Positions 34,142-44,055 of a stretch of 64,000 nt of DNA are shown here, one piece after another. The notes under the pieces are model-generated. The model ran no database searches and was not told the DNA's origin. It saw only the letters and a list, made by a program, of their open reading frames with translations. Each line of letters starts with the position of its first letter. Position 1 is the first letter of the stretch. The translations under genes and the position numbers were made by a program. This stretch comes from Thermoanaerobaculia bacterium (lineage in GTDB: Bacteria; Acidobacteriota; Thermoanaerobaculia; UBA5066), in contig JAJVIN010000013.1 of the NCBI GenBank assembly GCA_022071945.1, positions 1 to 64,000 on the forward strand, written 5' to 3'.

Positions 34142-36583
34142 TCAAGGCGCGACGGGGGTGGGTCTGGCCGCCTCTCTCAGGAACTTGATGTTGATGGGAA
34201 CGGTGTCGGTTCTCTGCGCGTTTTGTGGTGGCGTGGCGTACTCCAAGTAGCGATTCTCATCCGTGTTGAGGACGAAGCTCTCACGGGAAAGAACCCGGTC
34301 GACCTCCTCGGGGCTGAGCAGACGGGTCTGCCTCACTCGGAGAAGCTCGGCGGGAACGGCACCTGGCGCAACTGGCGCGAATCCAAGTGCCGCGGAGGCG
34401 CTCACGATGCGGCCGAGCCCCTCTCGAGTGGCCGCCTGGGGCTGCTGTGACGCGACCACGACCCCCTGGCTTCCGATGAACCAGAGACTCACGTACGGAA
34501 ACACGGAACGAACCGTTCCGATGACGGAGAGAAGGCTCCGGGGGGAGATGTGATGAAGTTGTACCCATTGCTGGAGGACCCCGCCCGGCCTCAACCGCCT
34601 CTGGGCCTGTTCGTAGAACTGGCGGCTGTAGAGGTTCGTTGCACCGGAAAACCAGATCGACGAGATCTCTACCGTGATCAAGTCATAGGAGAGAGGGGAG
34701 AGAAAGAGCAAGTTCCGTCCATCTTCGACATAGAGGTGCACGCCAGGCCTGGAGAGGACGTTGCCGTTGATCTCACCGAACCACTGTCGAGCGGCATGGA
34801 CGATTCCGGGCGCGATTTCGGCGACATCGACATTCACAAACTCGAGCGCTTCCGCCACATAGGCCGACCGCCCCGTACCCAGGCCGACGACGAGGGCGCG
34901 GTCGAAGTTTGAACAGAAGAGCGCGGGAACGATTGTGATACCCGTCTGAGCCGCCATTTCTCCGGTGTTGTTGCCCTGGAACTTGCCATTGGTCAAGAGG
35001 GTTCGGCGTTCTCCGGAGGCGTCAGTGTCTGAGACAACGGTTGTGATTCCGCCATAGCTGTCCTCGTGGAAGAAGACGAGCTTTGTCTGAACGGACACGT
35101 GCTGGGGCCGGAAGTAGACGTGCTCGCCTGAAGTCAGGGCGCGGAGATCCCAGGGCCGGTGTCCTGCTCCAATGACGACGGCTGCGGCTGCGATCGCTCC
35201 GGTCGCGAAGCGTACTCTGCGATTCTGGCTCCGCATGCCGACCGCGCACCCCGCGAGAGCATAGGCGAGGGTGACGAGCACGAGGAGGAGTTCGGTCCCG
35301 GCGGCCGGAATAAGGAAGTAAGCGGTCGAGAGGGCTCCGAGAATGCACCCGACGGCATTGACGGCGCCCAGAAATCCCGCCACTCGATCGGGCTGCCGGC
35401 GTGGAAAGATGCTCAGGCGGAACAACATTGGGTAGACGATTCCCAGAATGATGCCGGCGGGCAGAATCTGAATCGCCGCTTGCACCCAGCGAGCGGCTTC
35501 GGCTTTCCAGAAAGTGTCGATCCAGGGCCCGATCTTGCTGAAGGATCCCGGGATATGCGGCCACCGCGAATGAGAGAGGGAGAGCGCGATCGAAGCTGCG
35601 AGAAAGAAGATCGCAACCCATGCAGGATCCAGGGACTCTGCCTTCTTCCGAAAGCCGGAAGCGAATGTCCCCCCTAGAGCAAGCCCGAGAAGCACGGTTG
35701 CGAGCATCGTCGCGAATGAGTAGACGCTGTTGCCGATGACGGCTGTGAGGAGGTGCGTCCAGATCACTTCGAGGCTGAACAGGAGGAAGCCAGACAGCCA
35801 GCAGACGGCGATGAGGAGGACGGGGATGTCGGGCGTTTCGTCGTTCGGCGCCGTCCCCAGCGGGACTCTCGCCGCTTCTCCCTCGACTGGCACTCGAACC
35901 CGTGACCGCCGGAGGAGCCAGATCCCGAGCCCTGCGGCCAGTGCGTCGAGGAGAATGACGCCGAGCAGCGTCGCGTGAACACCAACACGAGGGAAGAGAA
36001 CGTAGGGGCCGACGACTGCCGCCAGGAAGGCGCCGGCGAGATTGAGAGTGTAGAAGACCGACATCCGCCTCGCCGTCTCGGGCAGCTTCGTCCTTTCCAG
36101 GGTGCCCACGATTGCCGGGAAGGACACTCCCATCGCGAAAGTGGGGGGAAAGAGCCAGATGACGGCTACAAGGCCCCGAAGTGCCTGCAGCGCCCAGAAG
36201 GATCCCCAGCCTGCCGATAGGAGCGGCGAGAACAGTCCGGGCAAGTCATCAAAGAAAAGCCAGAGCAGTGCCGCCCACACGGCCACGGCCACCTCTGCGA
36301 CGGCGTAAACGAGCAGCGGGGAGGCGCGTCGCATGCGGATGATGGGTTTGTACGCGGCCGAGCCCGCGGTCAAGCCGGCGAAGTAGACACTCAGGACGAC
36401 TGCGGCGGCGGGGGTACTGGCGCCCAGCAATGTTCCCAGCAGCTTCTCGAAGATCTGCTCGCACAGCAGGCCGCTCGCACCCGTCCCGAGAAAGACCGCT
36501 CCCAGAACAGGCATGACGAGCCTGCTGTCCCCGGCGCCTTGTGGTCCGGCCGGTTCTCCTGGCGACGATCCTGCGGGCGGCAC
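34142..36583 (-). CDS. Membrane-fused spermidine-synthase-like protein
   Basis: From GTG 36583 the product has 813 residues; ATG 36514 is an alternative. The first about 470 residues hold 12 to 14 hydrophobic helices arranged like MFS or DUF-type membrane domains. The last 300 residues are a spermidine synthase-like Rossmann domain: ALVVGLGTGRSAYVAEAL, DVAEIAPGIVHAARQWFGEINGNVL (typical VEiep pattern), YVEDGRNLLFL and YDLITVEISSIWFSGATNLYS. Such fusions exist in many bacteria and their substrate is not established. The putrescine Asp motif (D-x-x-D) of real SpeE is altered, so polyamine synthesis should not be assumed. Confidence 0.83.
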   Translation of the reverse strand: MPPAGSSPGEPAGPQGAGDSRLVMPVLGAVFLGTGASGLLCEQIFEKLLGTLLGASTPAAAVVLSVYFAGLTAGSAAYKPIIRMRRASPLLVYAVAEVAVAVWAALLWLFFDDLPGLFSPLLSAGWGSFWALQALRGLVAVIWLFPPTFAMGVSFPAIVGTLERTKLPETARRMSVFYTLNLAGAFLAAVVGPYVLFPRVGVHATLLGVILLDALAAGLGIWLLRRSRVRVPVEGEAARVPLGTAPNDETPDIPVLLIAVCWLSGFLLFSLEVIWTHLLTAVIGNSVYSFATMLATVLLGLALGGTFASGFRKKAESLDPAWVAIFFLAASIALSLSHSRWPHIPGSFSKIGPWIDTFWKAEAARWVQAAIQILPAGIILGIVYPMLFRLSIFPRRQPDRVAGFLGAVNAVGCILGALSTAYFLIPAAGTELLLVLVTLAYALAGCAVGMRSQNRRVRFATGAIAAAAVVIGAGHRPWDLRALTSGEHVYFRPQHVSVQTKLVFFHEDSYGGITTVVSDTDASGERRTLLTNGKFQGNNTGEMAAQTGITIVPALFCSNFDRALVVGLGTGRSAYVAEALEFVNVDVAEIAPGIVHAARQWFGEINGNVLSRPGVHLYVEDGRNLLFLSPLSYDLITVEISSIWFSGATNLYSRQFYEQAQRRLRPGGVLQQWVQLHHISPRSLLSVIGTVRSVFPYVSLWFIGSQGVVVASQQPQAATREGLGRIVSASAALGFAPVAPGAVPAELLRVRQTRLLSPEEVDRVLSRESFVLNTDENRYLEYATPPQNAQRTDTVPINIKFLREAARPTPVAP

Positions 36584-36589
36584 GGGGTG

Positions 36590-36618
36590 ATCATCAGGGC
36601 TAGCCGCTCTCTTGACAA
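36590..36618 (-). promoter_or_regulatory. Candidate sigma70 promoter for the spermidine-synthase-like gene
   Basis: Minus strand: TTGTCA (36618-36613), 17-base spacer, GATGAT (36595-36590). Transcription would start close to the GTG at 36583, so the mRNA would be nearly leaderless or ATG 36514 is used instead. It lies in the 266-base gap 36584-36849, in which I see no gene. Confidence 0.35.
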
Positions 36619-36849
36619 GGTTGCGCAGCTAACGACGGAGTGGGCAGAGAGCCTCTCCCTTGGAGCCTGCCCGCTCATGGAGCGATTCCGATAACGGTGA
36701 GGAGTCGAGACGACAGGCGGTGCCGGGAATCGCAATCAGAGCCGCGAGAGGCTCCTGACAACCCGGCGAGACGAGACCGCCGCCAACTCCTCTGGGTCGG
36801 GAATCAGCGGCATGGAGGACCGGTCGCTGCCTCCGGCGGCTTCAGGAAG

Positions 36850-38586
36850 TCATCTGACCACCCCGCCAGGTGCCCGGTTCGACAAGAGGTAGTGCTTCCC
36901 GTTCAGCGTCCGGGCGAGCAGGTGGATCGGGGTTTCTGACAGAGGCGGCTTGCCGAAGCTCGGGATGTGGGCCTTGTGAACGATGACGAAGACCCGGCTT
37001 TCTCCGTTCCACATCCCCGCGAAGGCCGCGGGAGTGGGGACGAGTGAGGGGTCCTTCGTTCTCGCTTGGCCGAAGTTGAGTTCGTGCCACTCGAGGCCCA
37101 CGACCGGCGTGGGGCGCTTCAAGTAGAACGGGATCGCCTGAACGTAGTGGCCCTTCTGCATCAGGATGTCGCCCGGTGAGAGCTCCTTCTGAAGTGTCGT
37201 GACCAGGGGCCAGGGAGTGATGGCCTGGGCGACCCGGGGAAAGCTCCAGAGCGCTCCGCAGAGGAAGGCGAGCCAGGGCACGATCACGGCGAGGGCGACC
37301 TCACCCCTGCGTGCCGGCCGGAGCGAGGCGGTGAAGCTCCAGAGCGCGCCGGCGGTCAGCGCGGCCAGGATGAGGATGCCGGGTTTCAGAAGTCCGAACT
37401 GATCGACGTAGCCCGCCGCGAAACCGTAGACGAGAGCTCCGGACGAAAGGGCACCAAACGTCATCCCGAGAAGCCACCGCTCCGTCTTGAAGGAGGCGCC
37501 CGCCCGCCTCGCGCGCTCGATCCCGAGCGCGAGGAGGATCGCGACCGCCGGCCACACCGGCAGGATGTACGGGATCAGCTTCGACTTCGAGGCCGAGAAG
37601 AACATGAAGATCAGGAGGAAGAAGACCCAGAGAAAGCCCTCCGTGGCCTGATCACGCCACGCCCGGAGCGTGCGGCCCGGCCACGAATGGGTGAGACGAA
37701 AAAGAAAGGGCGTCCAGGGCAGAAGCCCCCCGATGAGGACCGCGACGAAATAGAGCGGGTGGCCTCCCCGCCGGTGCTCGCTCTTGAAGAACCGGTTGAA
37801 GTGCTCGTTGACGAAGTAGAAGTCGAGGAAGTCCTTCTCCTTCATCGCAAGGAGCACGTGCCACGGGACCGTGAGCGCGAGGAAAACGAACAGTGGCCCT
37901 GGCGAGAAGAGCTTTGGCAAGATCCGGTACCGTCCCGTGATGACGACCCAGACGAGGATCGCCCCGCCCGGCAGAACGATGCCGATCAGGCCCTTGGACA
38001 TCACCGCGGCCGCGCAGGCGATGTGGAGTCCGTAAAGGGCCAGCCTTGCCTTCCGCTTGTCTCCCGATGGTTCGGCCTCCGCGAAGGCGGCGAAGGCGAA
38101 TCCGGCCGCCGAAAGAGCGAGGGAAACGAGCGGGTCGATGACGGTGATCCGGGCCATCGCAAAGGCCAGGATCGACGTGGCGGCGATCAGCCCGGCAAGA
38201 AGCCCCACTCTCGCTCCCCAACGGCGCCGCGCGAAGACAAAGGCCATGAGCGCCATCCCGATGACGGACAGCTTCGATGGAACGCGGGAGGCGAACTCAC
38301 TCTGGCCGAAGACCTTGAAGGAGAGTGCCACGGACCAGTAGTGGAGCGGCGGCTTCTCGAAGTAGAGGAGCCCGTTCAGCCGGGGCGTGATGAAGTCGCC
38401 CGTCGCGAGCATCTCCCTGGGAATCTCCGAGTAGCGCCCTTCGTCCGGTTCGAACAGAGGGATCCGCCCCGGCTCGACGAGGATGAGCAGGAGAGAGAGG
38501 ACGAAGAGGATGACCCACGATCTCGGAGGGGCGGCCTCCAGGGTTCCCGAGAGCCGGTCCTCCCGGCTCGGGCGCTTCACTTCCAT
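36850..38586 (-). CDS. ArnT-like GT39/83 membrane glycosyltransferase
   Basis: ATG 38586 lies in a 10-base overlap with the ABC ATPase stop and gives 578 residues. The first periplasmic loop EPDEGRYSEIPREMLATGDFITPRLNG and YFEKPPLHYWS (residues about 43-82) holds the D-E-x-R-Y ... KPP-x-x-Y motif that defines ArnT (4-amino-4-deoxy-L-arabinose lipid A transferase). About 11 helices follow, then a soluble domain. With ArnA, ArnC and ArnD coded elsewhere in the window it could complete the pathway, though other Und-P-sugars are possible because the family is broad. It is translationally coupled to the O-antigen type exporter. Confidence 0.87.
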   Translation of the reverse strand: MEVKRPSREDRLSGTLEAAPPRSWVILFVLSLLLILVEPGRIPLFEPDEGRYSEIPREMLATGDFITPRLNGLLYFEKPPLHYWSVALSFKVFGQSEFASRVPSKLSVIGMALMAFVFARRRWGARVGLLAGLIAATSILAFAMARITVIDPLVSLALSAAGFAFAAFAEAEPSGDKRKARLALYGLHIACAAAVMSKGLIGIVLPGGAILVWVVITGRYRILPKLFSPGPLFVFLALTVPWHVLLAMKEKDFLDFYFVNEHFNRFFKSEHRRGGHPLYFVAVLIGGLLPWTPFLFRLTHSWPGRTLRAWRDQATEGFLWVFFLLIFMFFSASKSKLIPYILPVWPAVAILLALGIERARRAGASFKTERWLLGMTFGALSSGALVYGFAAGYVDQFGLLKPGILILAALTAGALWSFTASLRPARRGEVALAVIVPWLAFLCGALWSFPRVAQAITPWPLVTTLQKELSPGDILMQKGHYVQAIPFYLKRPTPVVGLEWHELNFGQARTKDPSLVPTPAAFAGMWNGESRVFVIVHKAHIPSFGKPPLSETPIHLLARTLNGKHYLLSNRAPGGVVR

Positions 38587-39905
38587 CGAACGGCTCCAAG
38601 AAAGTTCCAGTTTCGGTCGGGACAGTAGACGCCCGCGTCTTGCCTCGGTGAGTCCATCCGGAAGCGGCAGGCGCCCCGCCAGTAATCGTAGGGCGTCCCC
38701 CGGCGAGAGTGGATCGCGACGTCGACGAGGTAGGTGCCCGCACCGAGCGTACACGCGGGAAGCGTGATGTGCACCTTCGCCGGACCGTCGAAGCGCTCGG
38801 GCATGAATCCGTCGATGTCGGTGTTGGTGCCGTGGATGCAGAAGTCCTCGGTCGTGAAGAGTCCGATCCCGAAAACGAAATCATCGAGAGGCCGCTGGGG
38901 TGAGCCCTCGATTTCGATCGTCAGGGTCTCGCCGGTCTGGAAGGCATACCGTTCGGCTCCCGTCCGGTCGAGGACCCGGCACGCGGTGATGATGGCCGAG
39001 CGATCGCCCCAGCGGCGCGGCTTTTCCTCGGCCGTGGGGGTTTCCGGAGCGGCTGGGGAGGAGGCTTCGGACGGGATCTCCACCGGGGCCGCCGAGGCCT
39101 GGCGCAGCTCTTCCTGGTTGACGGCCTGGACCGCCGCGAGCCGCTCGCCCTCCTGCGCGGAGACGTCGAGGCGGTAGCTCGAGAGGATCTCGCGGGCGTC
39201 GCCGATCCCCTTCACTTTTCCCTTTTCGAGGTAGAGGACCCGGTCGCAGAGCTCCTCGACGAGGGCGAGCGAGTGGGTGACGAAGAAGATCGTCTTCCCA
39301 CGCGCGGAGAACTCCCGGATCGTGTCGAGGCACCGGTGGGCGAACGCCTCGTCCCCGACGGCCAAGACCTCGTCGACGACGAGGATCGAGGGGTCCGTGT
39401 GGATCGCGACCGCGAACCCGAGCCTCACGTACATCCCGGACGAGTACGTCTTGACGGGCTGATCGATGAACTCGGAGAGGCCGGAGAACTCGATGATCGA
39501 CGGCAGCTTCTTCTCGATCTCCTTGCGCGTCAGCCCGAGCATGATCCCGTTGATGACGACGTTCTCCCGCCCGGAGATCTCGGGGTGGAAGCCCGCGCCG
39601 AGCTCGATGAGGGCCGAGACCTTCCCGTTGACCGCGAGAGAGCCCGAGTTGGGCTTCAGGATGCCCGCGACGAGCTTCAGAAGCGTCGACTTGCCGGAGC
39701 CGTTGGCTCCGACCACCCCGAACGTCTCGCCGGGCTCGACCGAAAACGAGACGTCCTCGAGCGCGGCGACCACCTCGCCCGGCGAGAGCGCGCGAGAAAA
39801 ACCGAGCCCCAGGAAGGCCGACTTCAGGGTCCCGAAGGTCCGGGTTTGATTCCAGCGCCTGTAGTGTTTCGAGAGCGATCGGGCTTCGACAGCGGCAGCC
39901 GCCAT
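38577..39905 (-). CDS. Wzt-type polysaccharide ABC exporter ATPase with C-terminal carbohydrate-binding domain
   Basis: ATG 39905 shares one base with the stop of the permease gene, giving 442 residues. The ATPase part (1-245) has Walker A GANGSGKST, signature YSSGMYVRL and Walker B ILVVDEVLAVGD. Residues about 300-440 form a Wzt C-terminal beta-sandwich domain that recognises the glycan end (FVFGIGLFTTEDFCIHGTN and DGPAKVHITLP). A 50-residue Glu/Ala/Pro linker separates them. It powers export of O-antigen or other long polysaccharide across the inner membrane with the permease encoded just upstream on the same strand. Confidence 0.92.
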   Translation of the reverse strand: MAAAAVEARSLSKHYRRWNQTRTFGTLKSAFLGLGFSRALSPGEVVAALEDVSFSVEPGETFGVVGANGSGKSTLLKLVAGILKPNSGSLAVNGKVSALIELGAGFHPEISGRENVVINGIMLGLTRKEIEKKLPSIIEFSGLSEFIDQPVKTYSSGMYVRLGFAVAIHTDPSILVVDEVLAVGDEAFAHRCLDTIREFSARGKTIFFVTHSLALVEELCDRVLYLEKGKVKGIGDAREILSSYRLDVSAQEGERLAAVQAVNQEELRQASAAPVEIPSEASSPAAPETPTAEEKPRRWGDRSAIITACRVLDRTGAERYAFQTGETLTIEIEGSPQRPLDDFVFGIGLFTTEDFCIHGTNTDIDGFMPERFDGPAKVHITLPACTLGAGTYLVDVAIHSRRGTPYDYWRGACRFRMDSPRQDAGVYCPDRNWNFLGAVRWK

Positions 39906-40714
39906 CAGACAGCCTCCGCGAAGCTGTCCCGGATCCGGTCGAAGAACCCGTATCCGATGACGAACGTCACAAGGCACAGGGCCGTCAGGCGCAGCCAGTC
40001 GCCGGGCGAGATCCACCGCCCGAAAAAGAGCGCCTCCTGCCAGGAGGTGAAGAGCTTCGCCAGCGGGTTGAGCGAGAGAAGAACGGCGACCGGGTGATTC
40101 TTCAGGTCGCCGAGCGTGTAGAGAATCGGTGTCGCGAAAAAGAGGAGCGACAGGGCTGTCGCGAGGAGGTCCCTCACATCCCGGAAGTGGGCCGTCAGAC
40201 CGGCCAGAAAAAGCCCCAGACCGAGGAGGAAGATCCCCTCGAGGATGGCGAGCGGCACGGTCTGGACGATCGCCCACGAGAGCGGCCGGGCCGGGCCGAA
40301 GAGCCCGAGAGCGGCAGCCAGGAGCCCGCCGAAGAGAACCGGCAAGGCCAGGAGGAAGTGAGCCGTCTGCGAGAAGACGGCCACGAAGGGCAGGACTTCC
40401 GCCGGGAAGAGCACCTTCCTGAGCAGGGCGCCATGGGTCAAGAGCGACGACGCCGAGTCGGTCAGCGAGGCCGACAGCCAGTTCCAGGGCAAGAGGCCAC
40501 AGAACAGAAAGAGCGCGTACGGGCTGGTCGTCTCGGAGCGGTTCGGCAAGAGGAGCTGGAAGACGACCGAGTAGACGATCAGCATCAGGAGCGGGTTGAG
40601 AAGCGACCAGAAGTAACCGAGAACGCTGCCGCGGTACCGCGCCTTCAGCTCCCGCGTGGTCAGAACGCCCACGAGGGCCCGGTGGCGGTAGAGGTCAGCG
40701 AGGTTTCGAAGCAT
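39905..40714 (-). CDS. Wzm-type polysaccharide ABC exporter permease
   Basis: ATG 40714 with GGAG five bases upstream gives 269 residues; a TTG one codon earlier is less likely. Six hydrophobic helices form an ABC-2 type permease with the amphipathic start LADLYRHRALVGVLTTRELKARYRGSVLGYFWSLLNPLLML, of which the part KARYRGSVLGYFWSLLNP is a family hallmark. The gene shares a TGATG junction with the ATPase gene. Forms the channel with the Wzt-like ATPase. Diverges from the LolD-like gene over a 44-base gap. Confidence 0.9.
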   Translation of the reverse strand: MLRNLADLYRHRALVGVLTTRELKARYRGSVLGYFWSLLNPLLMLIVYSVVFQLLLPNRSETTSPYALFLFCGLLPWNWLSASLTDSASSLLTHGALLRKVLFPAEVLPFVAVFSQTAHFLLALPVLFGGLLAAALGLFGPARPLSWAIVQTVPLAILEGIFLLGLGLFLAGLTAHFRDVRDLLATALSLLFFATPILYTLGDLKNHPVAVLLSLNPLAKLFTSWQEALFFGRWISPGDWLRLTALCLVTFVIGYGFFDRIRDSFAEAV

Positions 40715-40758
40715 CAAGACTCCATCCTGGGCGAACGATCATACGTAGGAAGTGCGCC

Positions 40759-41445
40759 ATGGGGGCGCGAGTTCTCGTCGAAGGAGTTTCGAAGCGTTAC
40801 GGGGGGGATCCGTCCACTCCCCGGACCGAGGCTCTTCACGAGGTTTCCTTCGAGCTTCTTCCCGGCTCCTTCACCGCTCTCCTCGGACCTTCCGGCTGCG
40901 GGAAATCCACCCTGCTCAACCTCGTCGGGGCGCTCGACAAACCGACCTCTGGCAGGATTCTCGTGGACGGCCTGGACATCGTCTCGAGGAGCGAACCGGA
41001 GCGGGACACCTACCGGAGACGGACGGCCGCGACGATCTTCCAGTTCTTCAACCTGCTCTCGACGATGACGGTCGTCGAGAACGTCTCGCTGCCGCTCCTC
41101 CTGGATGGAGTTCCTCCTCGCCGCGCCGATGATGCGGCCCGGCAGACTCTCACGGAGGTCGGACTCGACGAGAAGCTCACGGCGTTCCCGTACCAGCTCT
41201 CGGGCGGGCAGATGCAGCGCGTCGCCATCGCCCGTGCCCTCGTCGTGAATCCGGCCCTGCTTCTTGCCGACGAGCCGACCGGGAATCTCGACTCCCGGAC
41301 CGGGAACCAGGTGCTCGATCTCATCGAGGAACTCGTCTCCGCCCGAGGCTTGACGGTCGTCATGGCCACGCACTCGGAGGCGGCGGCGGCCAGAGCAACG
41401 AGAGTCCTCCACCTGCTCGACGGCCGGCTCGTGGCGGCTTCTTGA
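40759..41445 (+). CDS. LolD/MacB-type ABC transporter ATPase (AttE-like)
   Basis: 228 residues, with Walker [11 protein letters not shown]-loop [12 protein letters not shown], signature [14 protein letters not shown] and Walker [13 protein letters not shown]; the NLD and H-loop ATHSEAAA are complete. It is the type that pairs with FtsX/MacB-like permeases, not with classical importers. TTGA overlap connects it to the permease gene. The set of ATPase, large permease and secreted CrtC/AttH protein resembles the attEFGH operon. In that family the protein pair is thought to shuttle lipids or lipoproteins, not to import. Confidence 0.92.
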   Translation: MGARVLVEGVSKRYGGDPSTPRTEALHEVSFELLPGSFTALLGPSGCGKSTLLNLVGALDKPTSGRILVDGLDIVSRSEPERDTYRRRTAATIFQFFNLLSTMTVVENVSLPLLLDGVPPRRADDAARQTLTEVGLDEKLTAFPYQLSGGQMQRVAIARALVVNPALLLADEPTGNLDSRTGNQVLDLIEELVSARGLTVVMATHSEAAAARATRVLHLLDGRLVAAS

Positions 41446-44054
41446 CCCTTTATTGGGCGCTCTTTTCGGGGCTCGTCATCCGGCCCGCCCGGCGAGACCG
41501 TCTCCGGTTCCTTCTGACCATCGCCGGCATCGCGATCGGCGTGGCAACCGTGGCCGCCATCCGGCTCGCCAATGCCTCCGTCCTCTCCTCGTTCTCCAGC
41601 ACCGTGGACTTGGTTGCGGGCAGGGCGACGCTGACGATTCTGGCGGACGGCCCGGGAATCCCGGAGGATGTCCTGGGGCGGATCGCCTGGCTCGAGAGGA
41701 TCGGGGCGGCCACCGCTCCGGCCGTGTCGGAGATGGCGGCCGTGGCGGGGCCGGCGGGCGAGGTCGTGGAAGTTCTCGGGATCGACCCGATGTCGGATGC
41801 CGCCGTGCGGCCGTACGTGCTCGAAAGGGTCGAGGAGGGGCACGGCCCCGGGGTTTCGGGCGAGGAGACCCTCGCCACACTCTTCTCGCTCTTCCAGAAG
41901 GACACCCTTCTCTTGCCTGCGCCGCTTTCGGCCCGCCTGAAGGCCGGCCCCGGCGACACGGTCCGGCTCGTCGCCCAGGGCCAGGAGCGTTCCTTCCGCG
42001 TCGCCGGTGTCCTCGAGCCCTCGGGACCCGCCCGCGCGGCGTCGGGCGCGATCGTCTTCGCCGACATCGCGACGGTCCAGGAGGCGTTCGGCAAGACCGG
42101 GCGGATCGACCGGATCGACATCGTGACGCCCGAGGGAACGTCCCTTGCGGACCTCACGAGGCTTCAGGAAGAGATTGCGAGCTCCCTCCCGGCCGGGATC
42201 TCCGCCGGCAGGCCCGAGCGCCGCACCGAGACGGTGGACCGGATGGTGCGCGCCTTTCGGGTCAACCTCACGGCCCTCGGCCTCATCGCGCTCCTCGTCG
42301 GCGTTTCCTTCGTCTACAACACGCTTTCGATCTCGGTCCTCAGGCGCCGGACAGATATCGGCACCTTCCGCGCCCTCGGGGCATCTCGCGGTCAGGTCTT
42401 CTTGACCTTTCTCGCCGAGGGCGCCTTTCTCGGGGTCACGGGAGGGGCCCTGGGAATCGTTCTGGGAGTCGCCCTGGCTCGTCTCGCCCTCGCCATGGTC
42501 GGCGGTACCGTGACCGACTTCTACTCGCCGGCGGCCCGGACCGAACTGACCATCGACCCCTCGATCCTCGGCTTTGCCTTCCTGACGGGAGTCGCGGCAT
42601 CCGTGTTCTCGTCCCTGGCCCCGGCGCTCGAGGCGGCTGCCGTGCCGCCGGCGGCCGCGATGCGCCACGGGTCCGTAGAGGCGCTCCGCCGGAAGGGAAC
42701 GGTCCCGCTGGGGCTCGCGGGGGCCGCGAGCTTCGTGCTGGCTTTTCTCGCGACCCTGCCGGGGCCGGTCAACGGGCTCCCGGTCTTCGGCTTTCTGTCC
42801 GTGTTTCTCTCGGTCGCGGGGTCCTCGCTTCTCGCCCCGGCGGCCGTCACCACGGCTGCCCGTCTTCTCGAGGCCGTCGCCAGGAGAGTTCTCGGTCCCG
42901 TCGCGAGAATCGCCCGGGCGAACCTGTCGGGAAGCCTGTCACGAACGTCCGTCGCCGTCGCGGCCCTGGCGATGGGAATCGGGATGCTCGTCTCGGTCGC
43001 CGTCATGGTCGGGTCGTTTCGTGACACCGTGATTCTCTGGATCGACCAGACGCTCGCGGCCGATCTCTTCGTGACCCCGGCTTCGGGCCGGTCGAACGTC
43101 TCGTTCGGAAAGCTCCCGCAGGAGTTCGTGGACCGTGTCGCGTCGCTCCCTTCCGTGGCCGGCTGGGACGCGTTTCTCGGCTTTTCGGCGACCCGTGACG
43201 GAGTCCCCTTCACGGTCGGCTCGGGACGGCTCGATTTCATCGCCTCGCAAGGGAATCTCCCGCTCGTTTCGGGCGGGGATCCCCGGACCCTCGCGACGAC
43301 GGTTCGCCAGAAGCGAGAGGTCCTCGTTTCCGAGCCCTACGCGGTGAAGTTCGGCGTGAAAACAGGCGATGTGATCGCGGTTCCGGGCCCCCGCGGGGAC
43401 GTCACGGTCCGTGTCGGAGGCGTCTACGTCGACTATTCGAACGACCGGGGGACCGTCCTCTTCGACCGGGAGATGTTCTGCGAGCTCTTCGAGCTCGACG
43501 GAGCGGTGTCGGTGGCGATTCTGCTGAAGCCGGGGCTGACCCCGGAGGAGGGGATCCGGAAACTCCGCGAGGCCTTCGGAGAGCACTTCGCTGTCAGGAT
43601 CCGGACGAACTCGGCGCTGCGCGCGGACGCTCTCCGCCTCTTCGACAGGACCTTCGCCGTGACGTACGCCCTCGAGCTCGTGGCGATCACGGTCGCGGTG
43701 CTCGGCGTGTTCAACACGCTCCTCGCCCTCGTCATCGAGCGGCGGCGCGAGATCGCGCTTCTGCGGGTGCTCGGCGCCTCGGAGCGGCGCGTGAAGGAGG
43801 CCGTCGTCTTCGAGGCGGGCGTTATCGGCGCCCTCGGTGCCGGAATGGGCGCCGCCACGGGCGCCGTCATGTCGTTCGTCCTGATTCACGTCATCAACAA
43901 GCAGTCCTTCGGCTGGACGATTGCGACCCACGTCCCGTGGCTCTTCCTGACCGCCGCGACCCTCGTCGTCTTCGTGACGACACTCCTGGCCTCGTGGCAC
44001 CCGGCCCGGCTGGCCGCCGGCGTCGAGCCCGCGAGTGCCCTCCGAGAGGAATGA
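41442..44054 (+). CDS. FtsX/MacB-type double permease (AttFG-like)
   Basis: 870 residues from TTG 41442, overlapping the ATPase stop. The protein holds two FtsX domains in a row, each with a large periplasmic part between helices: domain one about residues 1-410, domain two about 420-870. Typical segments are the first-helix start [23 protein letters not shown] and [28 protein letters not shown]-like final parts (the core [15 protein letters not shown] is FtsX-typical). Two domains in one chain mean a single permease can act as the dimer. It probably extracts a lipidic substrate toward the periplasm with the secreted protein encoded downstream. Confidence 0.9.
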   Translation: MTLYWALFSGLVIRPARRDRLRFLLTIAGIAIGVATVAAIRLANASVLSSFSSTVDLVAGRATLTILADGPGIPEDVLGRIAWLERIGAATAPAVSEMAAVAGPAGEVVEVLGIDPMSDAAVRPYVLERVEEGHGPGVSGEETLATLFSLFQKDTLLLPAPLSARLKAGPGDTVRLVAQGQERSFRVAGVLEPSGPARAASGAIVFADIATVQEAFGKTGRIDRIDIVTPEGTSLADLTRLQEEIASSLPAGISAGRPERRTETVDRMVRAFRVNLTALGLIALLVGVSFVYNTLSISVLRRRTDIGTFRALGASRGQVFLTFLAEGAFLGVTGGALGIVLGVALARLALAMVGGTVTDFYSPAARTELTIDPSILGFAFLTGVAASVFSSLAPALEAAAVPPAAAMRHGSVEALRRKGTVPLGLAGAASFVLAFLATLPGPVNGLPVFGFLSVFLSVAGSSLLAPAAVTTAARLLEAVARRVLGPVARIARANLSGSLSRTSVAVAALAMGIGMLVSVAVMVGSFRDTVILWIDQTLAADLFVTPASGRSNVSFGKLPQEFVDRVASLPSVAGWDAFLGFSATRDGVPFTVGSGRLDFIASQGNLPLVSGGDPRTLATTVRQKREVLVSEPYAVKFGVKTGDVIAVPGPRGDVTVRVGGVYVDYSNDRGTVLFDREMFCELFELDGAVSVAILLKPGLTPEEGIRKLREAFGEHFAVRIRTNSALRADALRLFDRTFAVTYALELVAITVAVLGVFNTLLALVIERRREIALLRVLGASERRVKEAVVFEAGVIGALGAGMGAATGAVMSFVLIHVINKQSFGWTIATHVPWLFLTAATLVVFVTTLLASWHPARLAAGVEPASALREE

Positions 44055-44055
44055 C

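Noticed and set aside
36612-36640. Perfect TTGACA on the plus strand as a promoter
   Set aside because: No acceptable -10 at 16-19 bases and no plus-strand gene follows.
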